NCBI GenBank assembly: GCA_033344735.1 | Contig: JAWPMW010000001.1 | Location: 975,869-1,039,868, forward strand | DNA length: 64,000 bases | Source of the DNA: Gammaproteobacteria bacterium | Lineage (GTDB): Bacteria; Pseudomonadota; Gammaproteobacteria; UBA4575 | Reading direction: 5' to 3' | Part shown: in pieces, positions 17,304 through 27,604 of the stretch | Numbering within the stretch: the stretch's first letter is position 1 | How the letters are laid out: every line of letters begins with the position of its first letter | Notes under the pieces: model-generated | Seen by the model: the letters and a program-made list of their open reading frames with translations, nothing else | Told to the model about the DNA's origin: nothing | Database searches by the model: none | Position numbers and translations under genes: made by a program

Positions 17304-18647
17304 TTATTTCATGTGAGAAATAATAGCCTCACTAAATCCTGATGTTGTCACTAATGTTGCCCCTGGCATTAGCTCTTCTAGCTGTTGCTCGATATCTTTA
17401 GCACTAGATGGCTTCGCTTTAATTTTAGTCGACATGCCTGCACGCGCACGTGCCAAGTCATAGGTTACAGTTTTTGCAGCAATTGCTCCACCGACTCCTT
17501 TCAAAATGAGATCTGCTGCGGCTTCCCAACCCATGTAGCGTAACATCATTTCAGCAGACAATATTATGGAACCAGGATTAACACGGTTTTTACCGGCATA
17601 TTTTGGTGCGGTTCCATGAGTAGCCTCAAACACAGCAACCGAGTCGGCTATGTTCGCCCCTGGTGCAATACCTATTCCGCCCACCTGTGCAGCAAGAGCA
17701 TCTGATATGTAGTCACCATTAAGGTTTAAAGTAGCAATGACATCGTATATTTCTGGTTTTAAAAGTATTTGTTGCAAGAAATTATCTGCAATAACATCTT
17801 TTATAATAATTTTCCGCTTTGTTTTGGGATTAATCAGCTGGCACCATGGACCGGAATCTATAAGTGTAGCTCCAAACTCATTCTGAGCTAATTCGTAGCC
17901 CCAATTACGAAACGCCCCTTCGGTAAATTTCATAATATTGCCTTTATGCACCAGAGTGACTGAACTCCTATCATTATCAATCGCGAATTGAATGGCTTTT
18001 CGAATTAAACGTTCTGAACCCTGCTGAGAAACCGGCTTAATACCAATACCTGACGATTCAGGGAAACGGATTTGATCAACCTTCATCTCATTAATAAGAA
18101 AATCCAACACTTTTTGTACTTCAGGAGATTTTGAAGCCCATTCGATACCTGCATAGATATCTTCTGTATTCTCACGAAATATGACCATATTTGTGGTCTC
18201 GGAATCCTTCATTGGCGTTGGCGTACCTGGAAAGTAGCGAATCGGGCGTACACACGCATATAAATCCATCTCTTGCCGTATTGCCACATTTAATGAGCGC
18301 ATACCCTCACCAACAGGTGTTGCTAGCGGTCCTTTAATAGAGACAACATAGTCTTGCATAGCCCGGAGCGACTCTTCAGGCAGCCAAACATCTTGGCCAT
18401 ATAGTTTATTGGCTTTTTCCCCAGCGAAGATTTCCATCCAAACAATGGAGCGCTTACCTTGATAGGCATGCTCTACTGCAGAGTCAACCACACGACGCAT
18501 AGCAGGTGTAACATCAATACCAATGCCGTCTCCTTCAATATAAGGAATAATTGGGCAATCTGGAACTTGTATAGAACTATCAGGATGGATGGTTATTTTT
18601 TCACCATCTGAAGGCGGTTGAATATGCAAGAATGAATCAGTTGTCAT
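17304..18647 (-). CDS. icd: NADP-type isocitrate dehydrogenase
   Basis: Oxidative decarboxylation of isocitrate to 2-oxoglutarate in the TCA cycle. The 447-residue product matches the dimeric bacterial type: [15 protein letters not shown] (35-49), the substrate loop with Ser118 in [12 protein letters not shown] (the residue phosphorylated by AceK in enteric bacteria), Arg124 and Arg134, [14 protein letters not shown], and the nucleotide site [17 protein letters not shown]. It is about 30 residues longer than the E. coli enzyme, the excess being split between both ends. It lies 198 bases from aceA on the same strand, so both branch-point enzymes are adjacent; aceK is not in the window. Confidence 0.95.
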   Translation of the reverse strand: MTTDSFLHIQPPSDGEKITIHPDSSIQVPDCPIIPYIEGDGIGIDVTPAMRRVVDSAVEHAYQGKRSIVWMEIFAGEKANKLYGQDVWLPEESLRAMQDYVVSIKGPLATPVGEGMRSLNVAIRQEMDLYACVRPIRYFPGTPTPMKDSETTNMVIFRENTEDIYAGIEWASKSPEVQKVLDFLINEMKVDQIRFPESSGIGIKPVSQQGSERLIRKAIQFAIDNDRSSVTLVHKGNIMKFTEGAFRNWGYELAQNEFGATLIDSGPWCQLINPKTKRKIIIKDVIADNFLQQILLKPEIYDVIATLNLNGDYISDALAAQVGGIGIAPGANIADSVAVFEATHGTAPKYAGKNRVNPGSIILSAEMMLRYMGWEAAADLILKGVGGAIAAKTVTYDLARARAGMSTKIKAKPSSAKDIEQQLEELMPGATLVTTSGFSEAIISHMK

Positions 18648-18733
18648 ATTTTATTCCCGTGATTTACCACATGCTTAGTATTGTAGAAATACAACAATTA
18701 CCAATGGAATAAGTGTATACGAAAACTGGGATG

Positions 18734-18765
18734 CTAGCTGAGATCCAGACATAGACATCAGCTAG
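18734..18765. other. Inverted repeat between aceA and icd
   Basis: CTAGCTGA and TCAGCTAG form an 8-bp perfect stem with a 16-base loop. It follows aceA on the transcribed strand, but no T tract follows, so it is at best a weak terminator or an operator. Confidence 0.4.
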
Positions 18766-18845
18766 ACTTTCAAGTAATTACTCGGAACGGAAGCGCCGCA
18801 AGAAAAATAAGCTAGTATTGAACTTCTCTTCTTCTATAGTACCCG

Positions 18846-20432
18846 TTAAAACTGGTTAGACGTATTTTTCTCACCAGCCGCTTTCAGCGCATTTTCACCG
18901 GCAAAGTATTCTTTATGGTCATCACCCATATCAGAACCTGACATGTTTTGATGTTTAACACAGGCAATACCTTGACGAATTTCTTTACGCTGCACGCCTT
19001 CAACATAACCCAACATCGCTTGGTCACCAAAGTATTCTTTAGCAAGATTATCAGTGGATAATGCAGCAGTATGGTAAGTCGGCAATGTAATCAAGTGATG
19101 GAAGATACCCGCATCACGAGAGGAGTCTGCTTGGAAACTTCGAATTCTGTTATCGGCAAGAGTAGCTAACTCAGTATCATCATACTTAGCATTCATCAAA
19201 TCAGCACGATCATAGCTAGAGACATCTTTACCTTCTTCAACCATTGCGTCATAGGTTTGTTGGCGGAAGTTTAAGGTCCAATTAAATGATGGGCTATTAT
19301 TATAAACAAGCTTAGCGTTTGGTATTTCTTTACGCACACCATTCATCATAGCCGCAATGTCTTTAACGCTTGGTGTGGCAGTTTCAATCCAAAGCAAGTC
19401 TGCACCAGCTTTAATAGCCTCAATACAGTCAAATACACAACGCTCCGGGCCTGTGCCTTTACGAAACTCGTATAAACCTGAAGGTAGTCGCTTAGGGCGA
19501 AGAAGCTTGCCGCCTCGATTAATGCATACATCGCCTTCAGCCATATCACCGACACCAATTTCTTCTACATCTAAGAATGAATTATAAACGTCACCTTGAT
19601 CACCCGGCTCTTTAACCACAGCGATTTCTTTAGTTAAGCCAGCACCTTCAGAGTCAGTACGTGCAACAATAATACCATTATCAATTCCTAGCTCTAAGAA
19701 AGCATAACGGCATGCTCGAATTTTTGCGTGAAAATCATCATGAGGAACGGTAACTTTACCGTCTTGATGACCACACTGCTTCTCATCGGCCACCTGGTTT
19801 TCAATTTGAAGTGCGCAAGCACCCGCTTCGATCATTCTCTTAGCGAGTAGGTAAGTCGCTTCTTCATTACCAAAGCCTGCATCAATGTCAGCAATAATTG
19901 GCACAACGTGCGTTACGTGATTATCAATTTTATCTTGGATTGCTGCTTTATCAGCGTCACTAGTTGCTGCGTCTAACTCGCGGAAAAGACCACCTAGCTC
20001 ACGTGCATCGGCTTGACGCAAGAAGGTATAAAGTTCTTCAATTAATGCAGGGACCGAAGTTTTTTCATGCATTGATTGATCAGGCAACGGACCAAATTCA
20101 CTGCGTAGTGCAGCAACCATCCACCCAGAAAGATATAAGTAACGTCGGTCTGTGTTGCCACCAAAATGTTTCTTGATAGAAATCATTTTCTGTTGACCAA
20201 TAAAACCATGCCAGCAGCCAAGAGATTGAGTGTACTTAGAGCTATCAGCATCATATGCAGCCATATCTCTGCGCATAATGTCTGCAGTATATTGAGCAAC
20301 ATCTAAGCCTGTTTTAAATTTGTTCTGTGCTCGCATACGGGCTACTGATTCAGGGTTAATAGCATCCCAAGAGCTACCTGCTTTTTCTTTTATTGCTCTA
20401 ACTGCTTCAATAGCACTTTGATAATTTGACAT
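18846..20432 (-). CDS. aceA: Isocitrate lyase, long form
   Basis: Cleaves isocitrate to glyoxylate and succinate, the first step of the glyoxylate shunt needed for growth on acetate, fatty acids or alkanes. The 528-residue product belongs to the long Pseudomonas-type class (E. coli enzyme is about 434). The catalytic loop is KQCGH at 218-222 with Cys220, followed by QDGKVTVP. Other family blocks: WMVAALRSEFGPLPDQS, PIIADIDAGFGN, IVARTDSE and the C-terminal HHLITLPTYHTAALS. The neighbouring icd competes for the same substrate. malate synthase is not in the window. Confidence 0.95.
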   Translation of the reverse strand: MSNYQSAIEAVRAIKEKAGSSWDAINPESVARMRAQNKFKTGLDVAQYTADIMRRDMAAYDADSSKYTQSLGCWHGFIGQQKMISIKKHFGGNTDRRYLYLSGWMVAALRSEFGPLPDQSMHEKTSVPALIEELYTFLRQADARELGGLFRELDAATSDADKAAIQDKIDNHVTHVVPIIADIDAGFGNEEATYLLAKRMIEAGACALQIENQVADEKQCGHQDGKVTVPHDDFHAKIRACRYAFLELGIDNGIIVARTDSEGAGLTKEIAVVKEPGDQGDVYNSFLDVEEIGVGDMAEGDVCINRGGKLLRPKRLPSGLYEFRKGTGPERCVFDCIEAIKAGADLLWIETATPSVKDIAAMMNGVRKEIPNAKLVYNNSPSFNWTLNFRQQTYDAMVEEGKDVSSYDRADLMNAKYDDTELATLADNRIRSFQADSSRDAGIFHHLITLPTYHTAALSTDNLAKEYFGDQAMLGYVEGVQRKEIRQGIACVKHQNMSGSDMGDDHKEYFAGENALKAAGEKNTSNQF

Positions 20433-20782
20433 ATCTCGATCTCCAATAGTTTTATAAATTCTTCTATGGTCTTATTAGCTTTAGCACTAGTAGTTAAATG
20501 TGTATGTCTGATGCAAGTACACTAAAAATATCTGTGCATTAGCCTAGCTAGCCACCCTCGTCCTGGAGGATGCCCAAAAAAAGGTTCCGTATATTAGCAA
20601 ATACTTTTAAACGAGTCTTGTGATATCTAACCCATATCGGTACATTTATATGATGCCCCTTGCCTGCACCCTATTGGGCCCCTATTATTCAAACACCTAG
20701 TTAATCACCAGTCTAAATTATTTGCCTTATCAGGCTCCTATATAATATAAAAATTAACATAAATTACAAAGGCTTACAGAAC
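20433..20782. other. Divergent intergenic region aceA / RraA-like gene
   Basis: 350 bases carrying the promoters of both divergent genes. A short GC-rich imperfect inverted repeat (CCTCGTCCTGGAGG, around 20557-20570) is the only structure I see. No ORF or RNA gene is supported. Confidence 0.45.
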
Positions 20783-21259
20783 ATGTTTAAGACAGCAGAT
20801 TTATGTGACGATCATTCCGATTCGTTATCTATTGCTCAACCTCTGTTTCAAGATTATGGGAAAAATATTTCCTTCAGCGGTGAAATCTCAACCGTAAAAT
20901 GCTTCGAAGATAACTCACTGGTCAGAAAGCAACTAGAACAGGACGGCAAAGGCCGGGTATTAGTCGTTGATGGCGGCGGTTCTACTCGATGTGCCATGGT
21001 TGGCGATATCCTGGCTCAAATGGGAGCAGATAATGCGTGGAATGGGATCATTGTCTATGGATGCATCCGTGACTCTGGCGTCATCGCCACTATTGGTATT
21101 GGCGTCAAAGCCATAGGCACGCTACCTTTAAAAAGTGTTAAAAAAGGTGAAGGTGAAATTGATATTCCAGTTCACTTTGCTGATGTTGATTTTATTCCCG
21201 GCCAGTTTGCTTATGCTGATGAAGACGGCATTATTTTATCGTCGACTAAACTCATCTAA
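20783..21259 (+). CDS. RraA-family protein
   Basis: The 158-residue product matches the RraA fold: TADLCDDH at the start, the core GRVLVVDGGGSTRCAMVGDILA (about 55-77), NGIIVYGCIRDS and a final FADEDGIILS-like strand (here YADEDGIILS). In E. coli RraA binds and inhibits RNase E; related proteins are 4-hydroxy-4-methyl-2-oxoglutarate aldolases, from which this cannot be separated by motif, since both keep the GGxxRxAxxG loop. The short length favours RraA. It is followed 31 bases later by an MBL-fold hydrolase on the same strand. Confidence 0.88.
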   Translation: MFKTADLCDDHSDSLSIAQPLFQDYGKNISFSGEISTVKCFEDNSLVRKQLEQDGKGRVLVVDGGGSTRCAMVGDILAQMGADNAWNGIIVYGCIRDSGVIATIGIGVKAIGTLPLKSVKKGEGEIDIPVHFADVDFIPGQFAYADEDGIILSSTKLI

Positions 21260-21290
21260 TTTATAAACATATAACCAGTAGATCCTAATT

Positions 21291-22244
21291 GTGAAAAATT
21301 TTGCCGAATCATTAGCATTCGACATTCATTGTATAGATGTCGATTATATGCGCCCGCGTTTGGCATGTAGCTACCTAGTAATCCATCAAGGTAAAGCAGC
21401 CTTTATTGATTGTGGCACTAGTCTCACCGTGCCTCGCCTATTATCTGTATTACATGAGTGCAAACTCGACCTTACTGATGTTGAATATGTCATCCCTACA
21501 CATATTCATTTAGATCATGCTGGAGGTGCAGGAGTTCTGATGCAGAAGTTTCCAAATGCTAAACTGGTTGTTCATCCAAAAGGTGTTCGACACCTTATTG
21601 ACCCACAACGTTTAATTGATAGCGTACGACAAGTGTATGGTGATGAACTTTATGATTCTTTATACGGAGAAATCATTCCAGTTGATGAGCATCGTGTTAT
21701 TGCTGCAGAAGATAATTACTGCATCGATCTAAATGGCCGATCCATACAAGTTGCAGATACGCCGGGACATGCTCGCCACCATTTCTGTCTATATGATGAA
21801 CTCAGTAATGGTTGGTTTACTGGAGATACATTTGGCCTCTGTTACCCTGACATTAGCATCAGCACAGGACACTACTTATTACCTACAACATCCCCTGTCC
21901 AATTTGAACCCGACGCATGGCAACAGACTATAAAACGGCTGTTAGAGAAAAACCCACAACGGATGTATCTGACACATTTCGGCATGGTTGAAGATGTACA
22001 ACAACTTGCAAATAAACTCAGCCAAGACTTAGTTGCATACACCGAGATTGCTTTATCACAAAAGAATCAAAATCATCGTGTTGATAAGCTAAAAGAATCA
22101 CTAACTCAATATACATTGAATGAATTACGTGAGTTAAAGTGCTCACAAGAAGAAGCAATAATACTTGAACTCCTCAAAACCGACATCACGCTTAATGCTC
22201 AAGGCTTAGATGTCTGGCTACAACGCCAAGAAAAATCAAAATAA
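21291..22244 (+). CDS. MBL-fold metallo-hydrolase
   Basis: The 317-residue product has the metallo-beta-lactamase metal motif HIHLDHAGG (His71, His73, Asp75, His76), a downstream metal His in DTPGHARHH and Asp in FTGDTFG, consistent with a binuclear zinc or iron hydrolase of the glyoxalase II / lactonase type. It starts with GTG; no strong Shine-Dalgarno is visible and an in-frame ATG at residue 20 is too deep in the fold to be better. It probably shares a transcript with the RraA-like gene. The substrate is unknown. Confidence 0.85.
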   Translation: MKNFAESLAFDIHCIDVDYMRPRLACSYLVIHQGKAAFIDCGTSLTVPRLLSVLHECKLDLTDVEYVIPTHIHLDHAGGAGVLMQKFPNAKLVVHPKGVRHLIDPQRLIDSVRQVYGDELYDSLYGEIIPVDEHRVIAAEDNYCIDLNGRSIQVADTPGHARHHFCLYDELSNGWFTGDTFGLCYPDISISTGHYLLPTTSPVQFEPDAWQQTIKRLLEKNPQRMYLTHFGMVEDVQQLANKLSQDLVAYTEIALSQKNQNHRVDKLKESLTQYTLNELRELKCSQEEAIILELLKTDITLNAQGLDVWLQRQEKSK

Positions 22245-22348
22245 TTGATTAACATTGTGGCTGTTTAAATAGATGCTAACACACTAAATCGGTACAATTA
22301 TGCAACTAATCACTCAATCAAATAAATTCTCATACAGACATCTAGCTT

Positions 22349-24814
22349 ATGCTCATTAAAGCCATCCTAAAAAAACCGATTGTTGCGTTGATTTTGATAA
22401 TTGCAGTAGTAGCAAGTTTATCTATCAATATCCAATATATTAATATTGACGCATCACCTGACTCTCTATTATTAGACAGTGACCCTGATTTAGAATTTTA
22501 CCGTGAGGTACACAGAGAATATGGCTCCGATGAATACATTATCGTCGGCTTTCAGCCTACTAAAGACCTATATCAACAAGAAACAATTGAATTCATACAA
22601 AAATTAACTGAAGAATTAAAAACAGCTCCAGGTATTTCAGGCGTTAATAGTATTACTAATGTTCCTCTTTTGCAGCAGTCTCGCAGCAAAGGTGAAGATG
22701 GTGTATCTGCTTTTCAGAATTTAATTAATCCAAACGTTGACATAGCCAGCGCCGCAGAAGAATTTGCTACAAGTCCGATCTACTCTTCTAACCTGGTTAG
22801 TCTTGATACCAAATCAACAGCAATAAAAGTTGACATCCAAAAGAACCAAGAATTGGTTTCACTTATACAACAAAAATATATCCTATTAGATCAGCTAGAC
22901 GACTCAGCCAATCATGAAAACCAAGCGTTAGAAAATCAGCTAGATGATATTAATTCCAATATACCGATACAAAGAGCCATTATTAATCAGCGCTATAAAG
23001 ATGCATTAGAAGACATACGATTAACGATAAGTAATTATGATGATCAAGGTAAATTTTATTTGGCTGGCGCACCATTAATTGCTAACGATATAAAAACATT
23101 TATCAATAACGATGTTCGTGTATTTGGTATCAGCATGATCGCTATAATGTTTATTGTATTATTTCTGTTTTTCCGCAGACTATCCTGGGTACTTTTATCT
23201 TTGGTTTGTGCATTTTTAAATGTACTTATGGTTTCTGGTTTAATTGGATTATTTGGATTGCAACTGACTATTATTTCTTCAAATTTTGTTGCTCTATTAA
23301 TTATATTTTCTATCACACTCTCTATTCATGTAATCATCCGCTACCAAGAAGTATCAAGCAAAAACCCAGATGACTTAGACAACAATCTTGCAAACGCCGT
23401 AAAACAGATTGCCACGCCTTGCATTTACATGGTAGCCACATCAGCGATAGCATTTATTTCCTTAATTGTGAGCGATATTCAGCCAGTGATATTTTTTGGT
23501 TTGATAATGGTAATGGGATTACTATGCGCATTCTTACTGACTTTTACTGTGCTGCCTATTTTAATCCACTTATTTAAACCTATAGTTAATACCAGCCAAA
23601 GCAAAAACTCCTCAAGCATTCTGAATGACATACTAAACGTAATAAGACAAAGCAAACCAGTAATGGCTTCGTCTATTTTCTTAATTGCAGCAATAAGCAT
23701 TTATGGCATTACACAAATAACTGTTGAGAATAGATTCATTGATTACTTCAAGGCCGACACCGAGATATATCAAGGATTAATATTTATCGATCAAGAACTA
23801 GGTGGCACAGTTCCTCTTGAGATCTTATTAGAGGCACCCGAAAAAAATATAGATGACAATGAGGAATTGGAAGAAGACGATGAATTTGCCGATTATCTAG
23901 AAGAAGAAGAGGACAGCTTCACGCAACAAAGTTACTGGTATAACAGACGAGGCATCAATAAAGTCAAGACTGTTCATGATTACCTTGAAAGCCTAGATCA
24001 AGTTGGCAAGGTATTATCAATCTCCAGCACTGAAAAAGTATTTCGTCAGTTAGCTAAAGGCGAAGAGCTAGAAGATTTTCACTTAGCTCTGATCCACAAA
24101 AAAGTACCTGAAAACATTAAAGATGTATTAATAAATCCATACATTTCCAAACAAGGCAACCAAGCAAGAATAGTTGCAAGAATTAAAGATTCCGATCACA
24201 CGCTAATACGTAATGACTTATTAAACAAAATCGATAGCGATATTAATGCTAATTTAATTAGCAATGGCGAGAGTATTCGCCTAAGCGGGATCAGCGTGCT
24301 ATATAACAACGTCTTACAAAGCTTATATCAATCACAGATACTCACATTAGGAACAGTATTTATATGCATACTGATAATGCTGCTAATATTATTCAGAAGT
24401 TTTTCATTAGCGGTAATAGGTACACTACCAAATATATTCACTGCATTTTTTATATTAGGAGCAATGGGTTTACTCAAGATTCCTCTAGATATTATGACCA
24501 TTACAATTGCTGCGATCACTATTGGTATCGGTGTTGATTATGCAATTCATTACATTCATCGCTTCAAAAAAGAAATTAACAATGGCGCAAACTATCAACA
24601 AGCTATAGGCACAGTACAATTAACAGTAGGTAAAGCCTTATATTACACATCAATTACTGTAACTTTAGGCTTCATTATTCTGGTTACCTCAAGCTTCAAG
24701 CCTTCAATATACTTTGGTTTATTTACCAGCATCGCAATGATTGTTTCACTACTTGCAACTTTCACCATTATTCCTCTGCTAATTAATTGGATAAAACCCA
24801 TAAAATTAACATAG
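22349..24814 (+). CDS. MMPL/RND-type exporter
   Basis: Inner-membrane proton-driven exporter of the MMPL/hydrophobe type. The 821-residue product has two halves, each with one leading TM helix, a large periplasmic loop and a five-helix bundle (TM clusters about 255-410 and 655-815). The second bundle contains the sterol-sensing-like GIGVDYAIHYIHRFK segment, whose acidic residue is typical of proton relay. An unusually acidic stretch lies at about 494-525 in the second loop. No membrane-fusion or outer-membrane partner adjoins, as is usual for MMPL proteins that handle lipids or hopanoids. The substrate is not evident. Confidence 0.85.
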   Translation: MLIKAILKKPIVALILIIAVVASLSINIQYINIDASPDSLLLDSDPDLEFYREVHREYGSDEYIIVGFQPTKDLYQQETIEFIQKLTEELKTAPGISGVNSITNVPLLQQSRSKGEDGVSAFQNLINPNVDIASAAEEFATSPIYSSNLVSLDTKSTAIKVDIQKNQELVSLIQQKYILLDQLDDSANHENQALENQLDDINSNIPIQRAIINQRYKDALEDIRLTISNYDDQGKFYLAGAPLIANDIKTFINNDVRVFGISMIAIMFIVLFLFFRRLSWVLLSLVCAFLNVLMVSGLIGLFGLQLTIISSNFVALLIIFSITLSIHVIIRYQEVSSKNPDDLDNNLANAVKQIATPCIYMVATSAIAFISLIVSDIQPVIFFGLIMVMGLLCAFLLTFTVLPILIHLFKPIVNTSQSKNSSSILNDILNVIRQSKPVMASSIFLIAAISIYGITQITVENRFIDYFKADTEIYQGLIFIDQELGGTVPLEILLEAPEKNIDDNEELEEDDEFADYLEEEEDSFTQQSYWYNRRGINKVKTVHDYLESLDQVGKVLSISSTEKVFRQLAKGEELEDFHLALIHKKVPENIKDVLINPYISKQGNQARIVARIKDSDHTLIRNDLLNKIDSDINANLISNGESIRLSGISVLYNNVLQSLYQSQILTLGTVFICILIMLLILFRSFSLAVIGTLPNIFTAFFILGAMGLLKIPLDIMTITIAAITIGIGVDYAIHYIHRFKKEINNGANYQQAIGTVQLTVGKALYYTSITVTLGFIILVTSSFKPSIYFGLFTSIAMIVSLLATFTIIPLLINWIKPIKLT

Positions 24815-24819
24815 CAGCA

Positions 24820-25191
24820 TTAAGACCCTTCACATGAGTATTGCTGTTGAAGCACGTCAACCAACACATATGTCGCGCTACGCTCATCTGATTCCGCACT
24901 ACTTTCCACCTCAAGCACATATTGATTAACCACGTCATTCAAATTAATCTTAGCTCTATCACATAAGCGCCCTGACAAATCCATAATCTCAATACCAGAA
25001 GCAATGTAACCAGAACATATACCGGCCTCTAACTGTTTTACCGGAGTCTTCAACTCAATCAACTTTATATACTCACGACAGTATTCAGCCATTGTGTCTG
25101 CCTGATAAAATGAAGCCAAACTTTGAGATGTAAAAAAAAGAAATATTATCGAGAAAATAATTGCAGAATAATTGCAAGGATACGCATACAT
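24820..25191 (-). CDS. Rap1a/Tai-domain-like secreted protein
   Basis: The 123-residue product has a signal peptide (about 1-26, ending SLA-SF) and a small helical domain with four cysteines: YCREYI, GICSGYIASG, RLCDRA and QYSCEG. That pattern resembles Rap1a-type immunity proteins, where a CxGYIxG segment is central. No type VI effector or other toxin adjoins, so immunity is not supported by context. It converges on the exporter gene with only 5 bases between stop codons. Confidence 0.6.
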   Translation of the reverse strand: MYAYPCNYSAIIFSIIFLFFTSQSLASFYQADTMAEYCREYIKLIELKTPVKQLEAGICSGYIASGIEIMDLSGRLCDRAKINLNDVVNQYVLEVESSAESDERSATYVLVDVLQQQYSCEGS

Positions 25192-25260
25192 AATATAGAA
25201 AACGCCTCTGTTGATTATTACCTAACAGTAGCAGAATATGACTGTTCTGAAAATTAAATG

Positions 25261-25704
25261 TTATCGCTTAACCACATCATAAAAAAAAACAGACATTTCA
25301 TCGTCTGCACGACGTTTATGCATATCTATTTTAATGCTAACAGGGTAACCAAGTTTGTTATCGTATTGCACATCGATAGTGCTGTTTTCATTGTTAGCAA
25401 CGCTTGATATTTTATCAAACCACTCTGAGATAGTGAGAAAACTATCTATAACTTTATCTGGGACTTTTTCATCCGAATTTAGATATAAAGCAGACACAAC
25501 TTCTCCATTCACCACCGACACTTGAGTCATTTTCATATACTCAGGCGAACAGAAACAACTTTTTTTTATCGTATAAATATAGCTACTGAAATTTAACGCA
25601 TCCCACTTTTCTTTATTTTTAACATTCCCAGCAGTAACCTTTTCACAAGCTACTGCAGGTACAAATACACATAAAATTATCACGTAAAAAAAGCACTTAG
25701 ACAT
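25261..25704 (-). CDS. Small lipoprotein, DUF6174-like
   Basis: The 147-residue product has a signal with a lipobox-like VACE (Cys20), then one compact domain: YIYTIKKSCFCSPEYMKMTQVSVVNGEVVSA, matching my recollection of DUF6174. A longer frame extends to 25875 inside the metalloprotease gene, but ATG 25704 gives the signal peptide and lies just 4 bases after that gene's stop, so translational coupling is likely. Function unknown; co-expression with the protease suggests a linked envelope role. Confidence 0.7.
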   Translation of the reverse strand: MSKCFFYVIILCVFVPAVACEKVTAGNVKNKEKWDALNFSSYIYTIKKSCFCSPEYMKMTQVSVVNGEVVSALYLNSDEKVPDKVIDSFLTISEWFDKISSVANNENSTIDVQYDNKLGYPVSIKIDMHKRRADDEMSVFFYDVVKR

Positions 25705-25708
25705 TTTT

Positions 25709-27415
25709 TTAATTTCTAGCTCTACTACATACATATACACCAAGCATGAATAAAGTAAATAGTATTCCTTGACTGCCACCACCACCTTCTTCAGCAATAT
25801 TGTTGGTATTATTAGTAGGAGTGTTCGGAATTGAAGGTGGTGGAGAAGTACTACATATTGCATTATTACCAGCAATGCTGCATGTGCTAACTAATATATT
25901 ATTAAACGAGTTTACTTCCTGCACATCTGCTGTATCTTCATTAATATTTTGGGTAAGCGTGATACTGCTTGCTGCAGCATTTACTCTCATGTTTGCTATT
26001 ACTGGAAATGATATTGGCGGATTAGCAATAATACAGCTATATGAACCGCCACCTGCAGCAACTGTACAGTTAACACCATTTGCTATCACGCTCATCAGTA
26101 CTCCTTCTGCGGGATTGATGGAACCTGTTAAATTTATTCTGTCTACTGCTTTAAAGCCATTTAATGTAGTCGCAGTAAATGATGATGTGAAATCTAAATT
26201 TGCATTAAGTATCCCACCATTACCAGAATTTTCAATAATTGAAACATCTACAGGAAAATCCATACACAATTCAGGTGTAACAAGTGCTGAAATTGTTGCC
26301 TCAATATCTTCTGCACTACATGAAGAGAAGTTAGTTAAGTTGAATGCCGGGTTAATAATTGGAGACATAATAAATGTGGAACTGGGACACAATACATTTG
26401 CACCTGGTCCATCATGATCTGATCCCAAGTTATGCGCTAATTCATGCGCCACAACCACAGCAGTAAGTGCAATATTTGGCGTGGCAAGGTTGTCGAAAAA
26501 AATACTTGATGTTCCAGTACTAAAGCCATTTGCTTCACAAACACTACCCAGATAAGCGACACCCAATGTACCTCCATTGAAATCGCGACCAGTGACTACA
26601 TGTGTTAAAGCATTATTATTTGTAATGAAGGGTATTAGTGCATTATTTTTCTTCATCTCTATATCATCTAGTAGCACACCAGCATCTAATACTGGGCTTG
26701 CTGCAACACTTGTACTAAACAAATCATCTGTTAACATTTCTACTGTAATAGCATCAATAGAAATTTTCAGATCATTCATGTAATGACCATCTACTATATT
26801 TAATATAGACATTGCCTGAGCTGTCGCTTGACCTCCAAATACAGCTTGAAATTCTAAATCGAATGCAATTTCTATTTCTGCTATCACGCAAATACCATTT
26901 ACTTCTTGGCTACAGAATTGAGCAAAAGTAGCTGACAATGGTGATGGAGATGATGCAGACGTCATACCGCTAGTTGCTGATAACTGTGCCACATGATCCA
27001 ACATTGTGTCTGTACCATCACCACGCCCACATGTTCCTTGAAGGCCATCCATTTCAGCAACTGGCTTAGAGTTCATGACCTCATTGGTTGTAGCAGCTGC
27101 TGCTCCAATGGGTACTACTTGATGTTGAATTATGTGCATGGCGTTATTTACCGCGACAATGCCTTGCCATTGCCCATCGACTAGCGATACGCGCACCCAA
27201 CTATTATTTTCATTTTGCAATACACCAACATAGTGCTTGCCACTTAGTTCTTCATCAATTCCAGAAATTTTCGATGCAAGATTTGAATTCTCAGAAATAA
27301 CGGCTTGGTATGTTAGGCCTTGTATGTCAACTTGAAGTTGCATCTCTTCAGCTGCATATAATAATTGTGTATAAATAAGTATCAGAGTAACTAATGCAAC
27401 ATGAATTAATCGCAT
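25709..27415 (-). CDS. Secreted metzincin protease with GlyGly-CTERM anchor
   Basis: Exported zinc endopeptidase. The 568-residue product has a signal peptide (1-21, ending YAA-EE), an N-terminal pro-region, and an adamalysin/reprolysin-type catalytic domain (about 150-385) with the extended zinc motif HELAHNLGSDHD at 324-335 (ligands His324, His328, His334; catalytic Glu325). A beta-rich domain follows (about 385-520). The last 25 residues read as a GlyGly-CTERM sorting signal: a glycine run (EEGGGGS), a hydrophobic span and the basic end CSRARN. A rhombosortase lies divergently 189 bases away and is its likely processing enzyme. Confidence 0.88.
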   Translation of the reverse strand: MRLIHVALVTLILIYTQLLYAAEEMQLQVDIQGLTYQAVISENSNLASKISGIDEELSGKHYVGVLQNENNSWVRVSLVDGQWQGIVAVNNAMHIIQHQVVPIGAAAATTNEVMNSKPVAEMDGLQGTCGRGDGTDTMLDHVAQLSATSGMTSASSPSPLSATFAQFCSQEVNGICVIAEIEIAFDLEFQAVFGGQATAQAMSILNIVDGHYMNDLKISIDAITVEMLTDDLFSTSVAASPVLDAGVLLDDIEMKKNNALIPFITNNNALTHVVTGRDFNGGTLGVAYLGSVCEANGFSTGTSSIFFDNLATPNIALTAVVVAHELAHNLGSDHDGPGANVLCPSSTFIMSPIINPAFNLTNFSSCSAEDIEATISALVTPELCMDFPVDVSIIENSGNGGILNANLDFTSSFTATTLNGFKAVDRINLTGSINPAEGVLMSVIANGVNCTVAAGGGSYSCIIANPPISFPVIANMRVNAAASSITLTQNINEDTADVQEVNSFNNILVSTCSIAGNNAICSTSPPPSIPNTPTNNTNNIAEEGGGGSQGILFTLFMLGVYVCSRARN

Positions 27416-27604
27416 AATTGGGCGAGTCTCCTAGTGACATTGGAAGTAATTTGATGCCGTCAAATAATGTGAAGAGGATCTAATATTTAGAGAGAAAATC
27501 GTCTACATCGAGACAGAAGGTATAAAAAAAGGGATCAGCAGCATCAGTAATATCGAGACAAATGAGTAATTTAGTTTATTAATTGCATACAATTAGCATC
27601 AGCC

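Noticed and set aside
25800-26417. Plus-strand ORF of 205 codons
   Set aside because: Antisense of the GlyGly-CTERM metalloprotease, whose frame has a signal peptide and catalytic motif.
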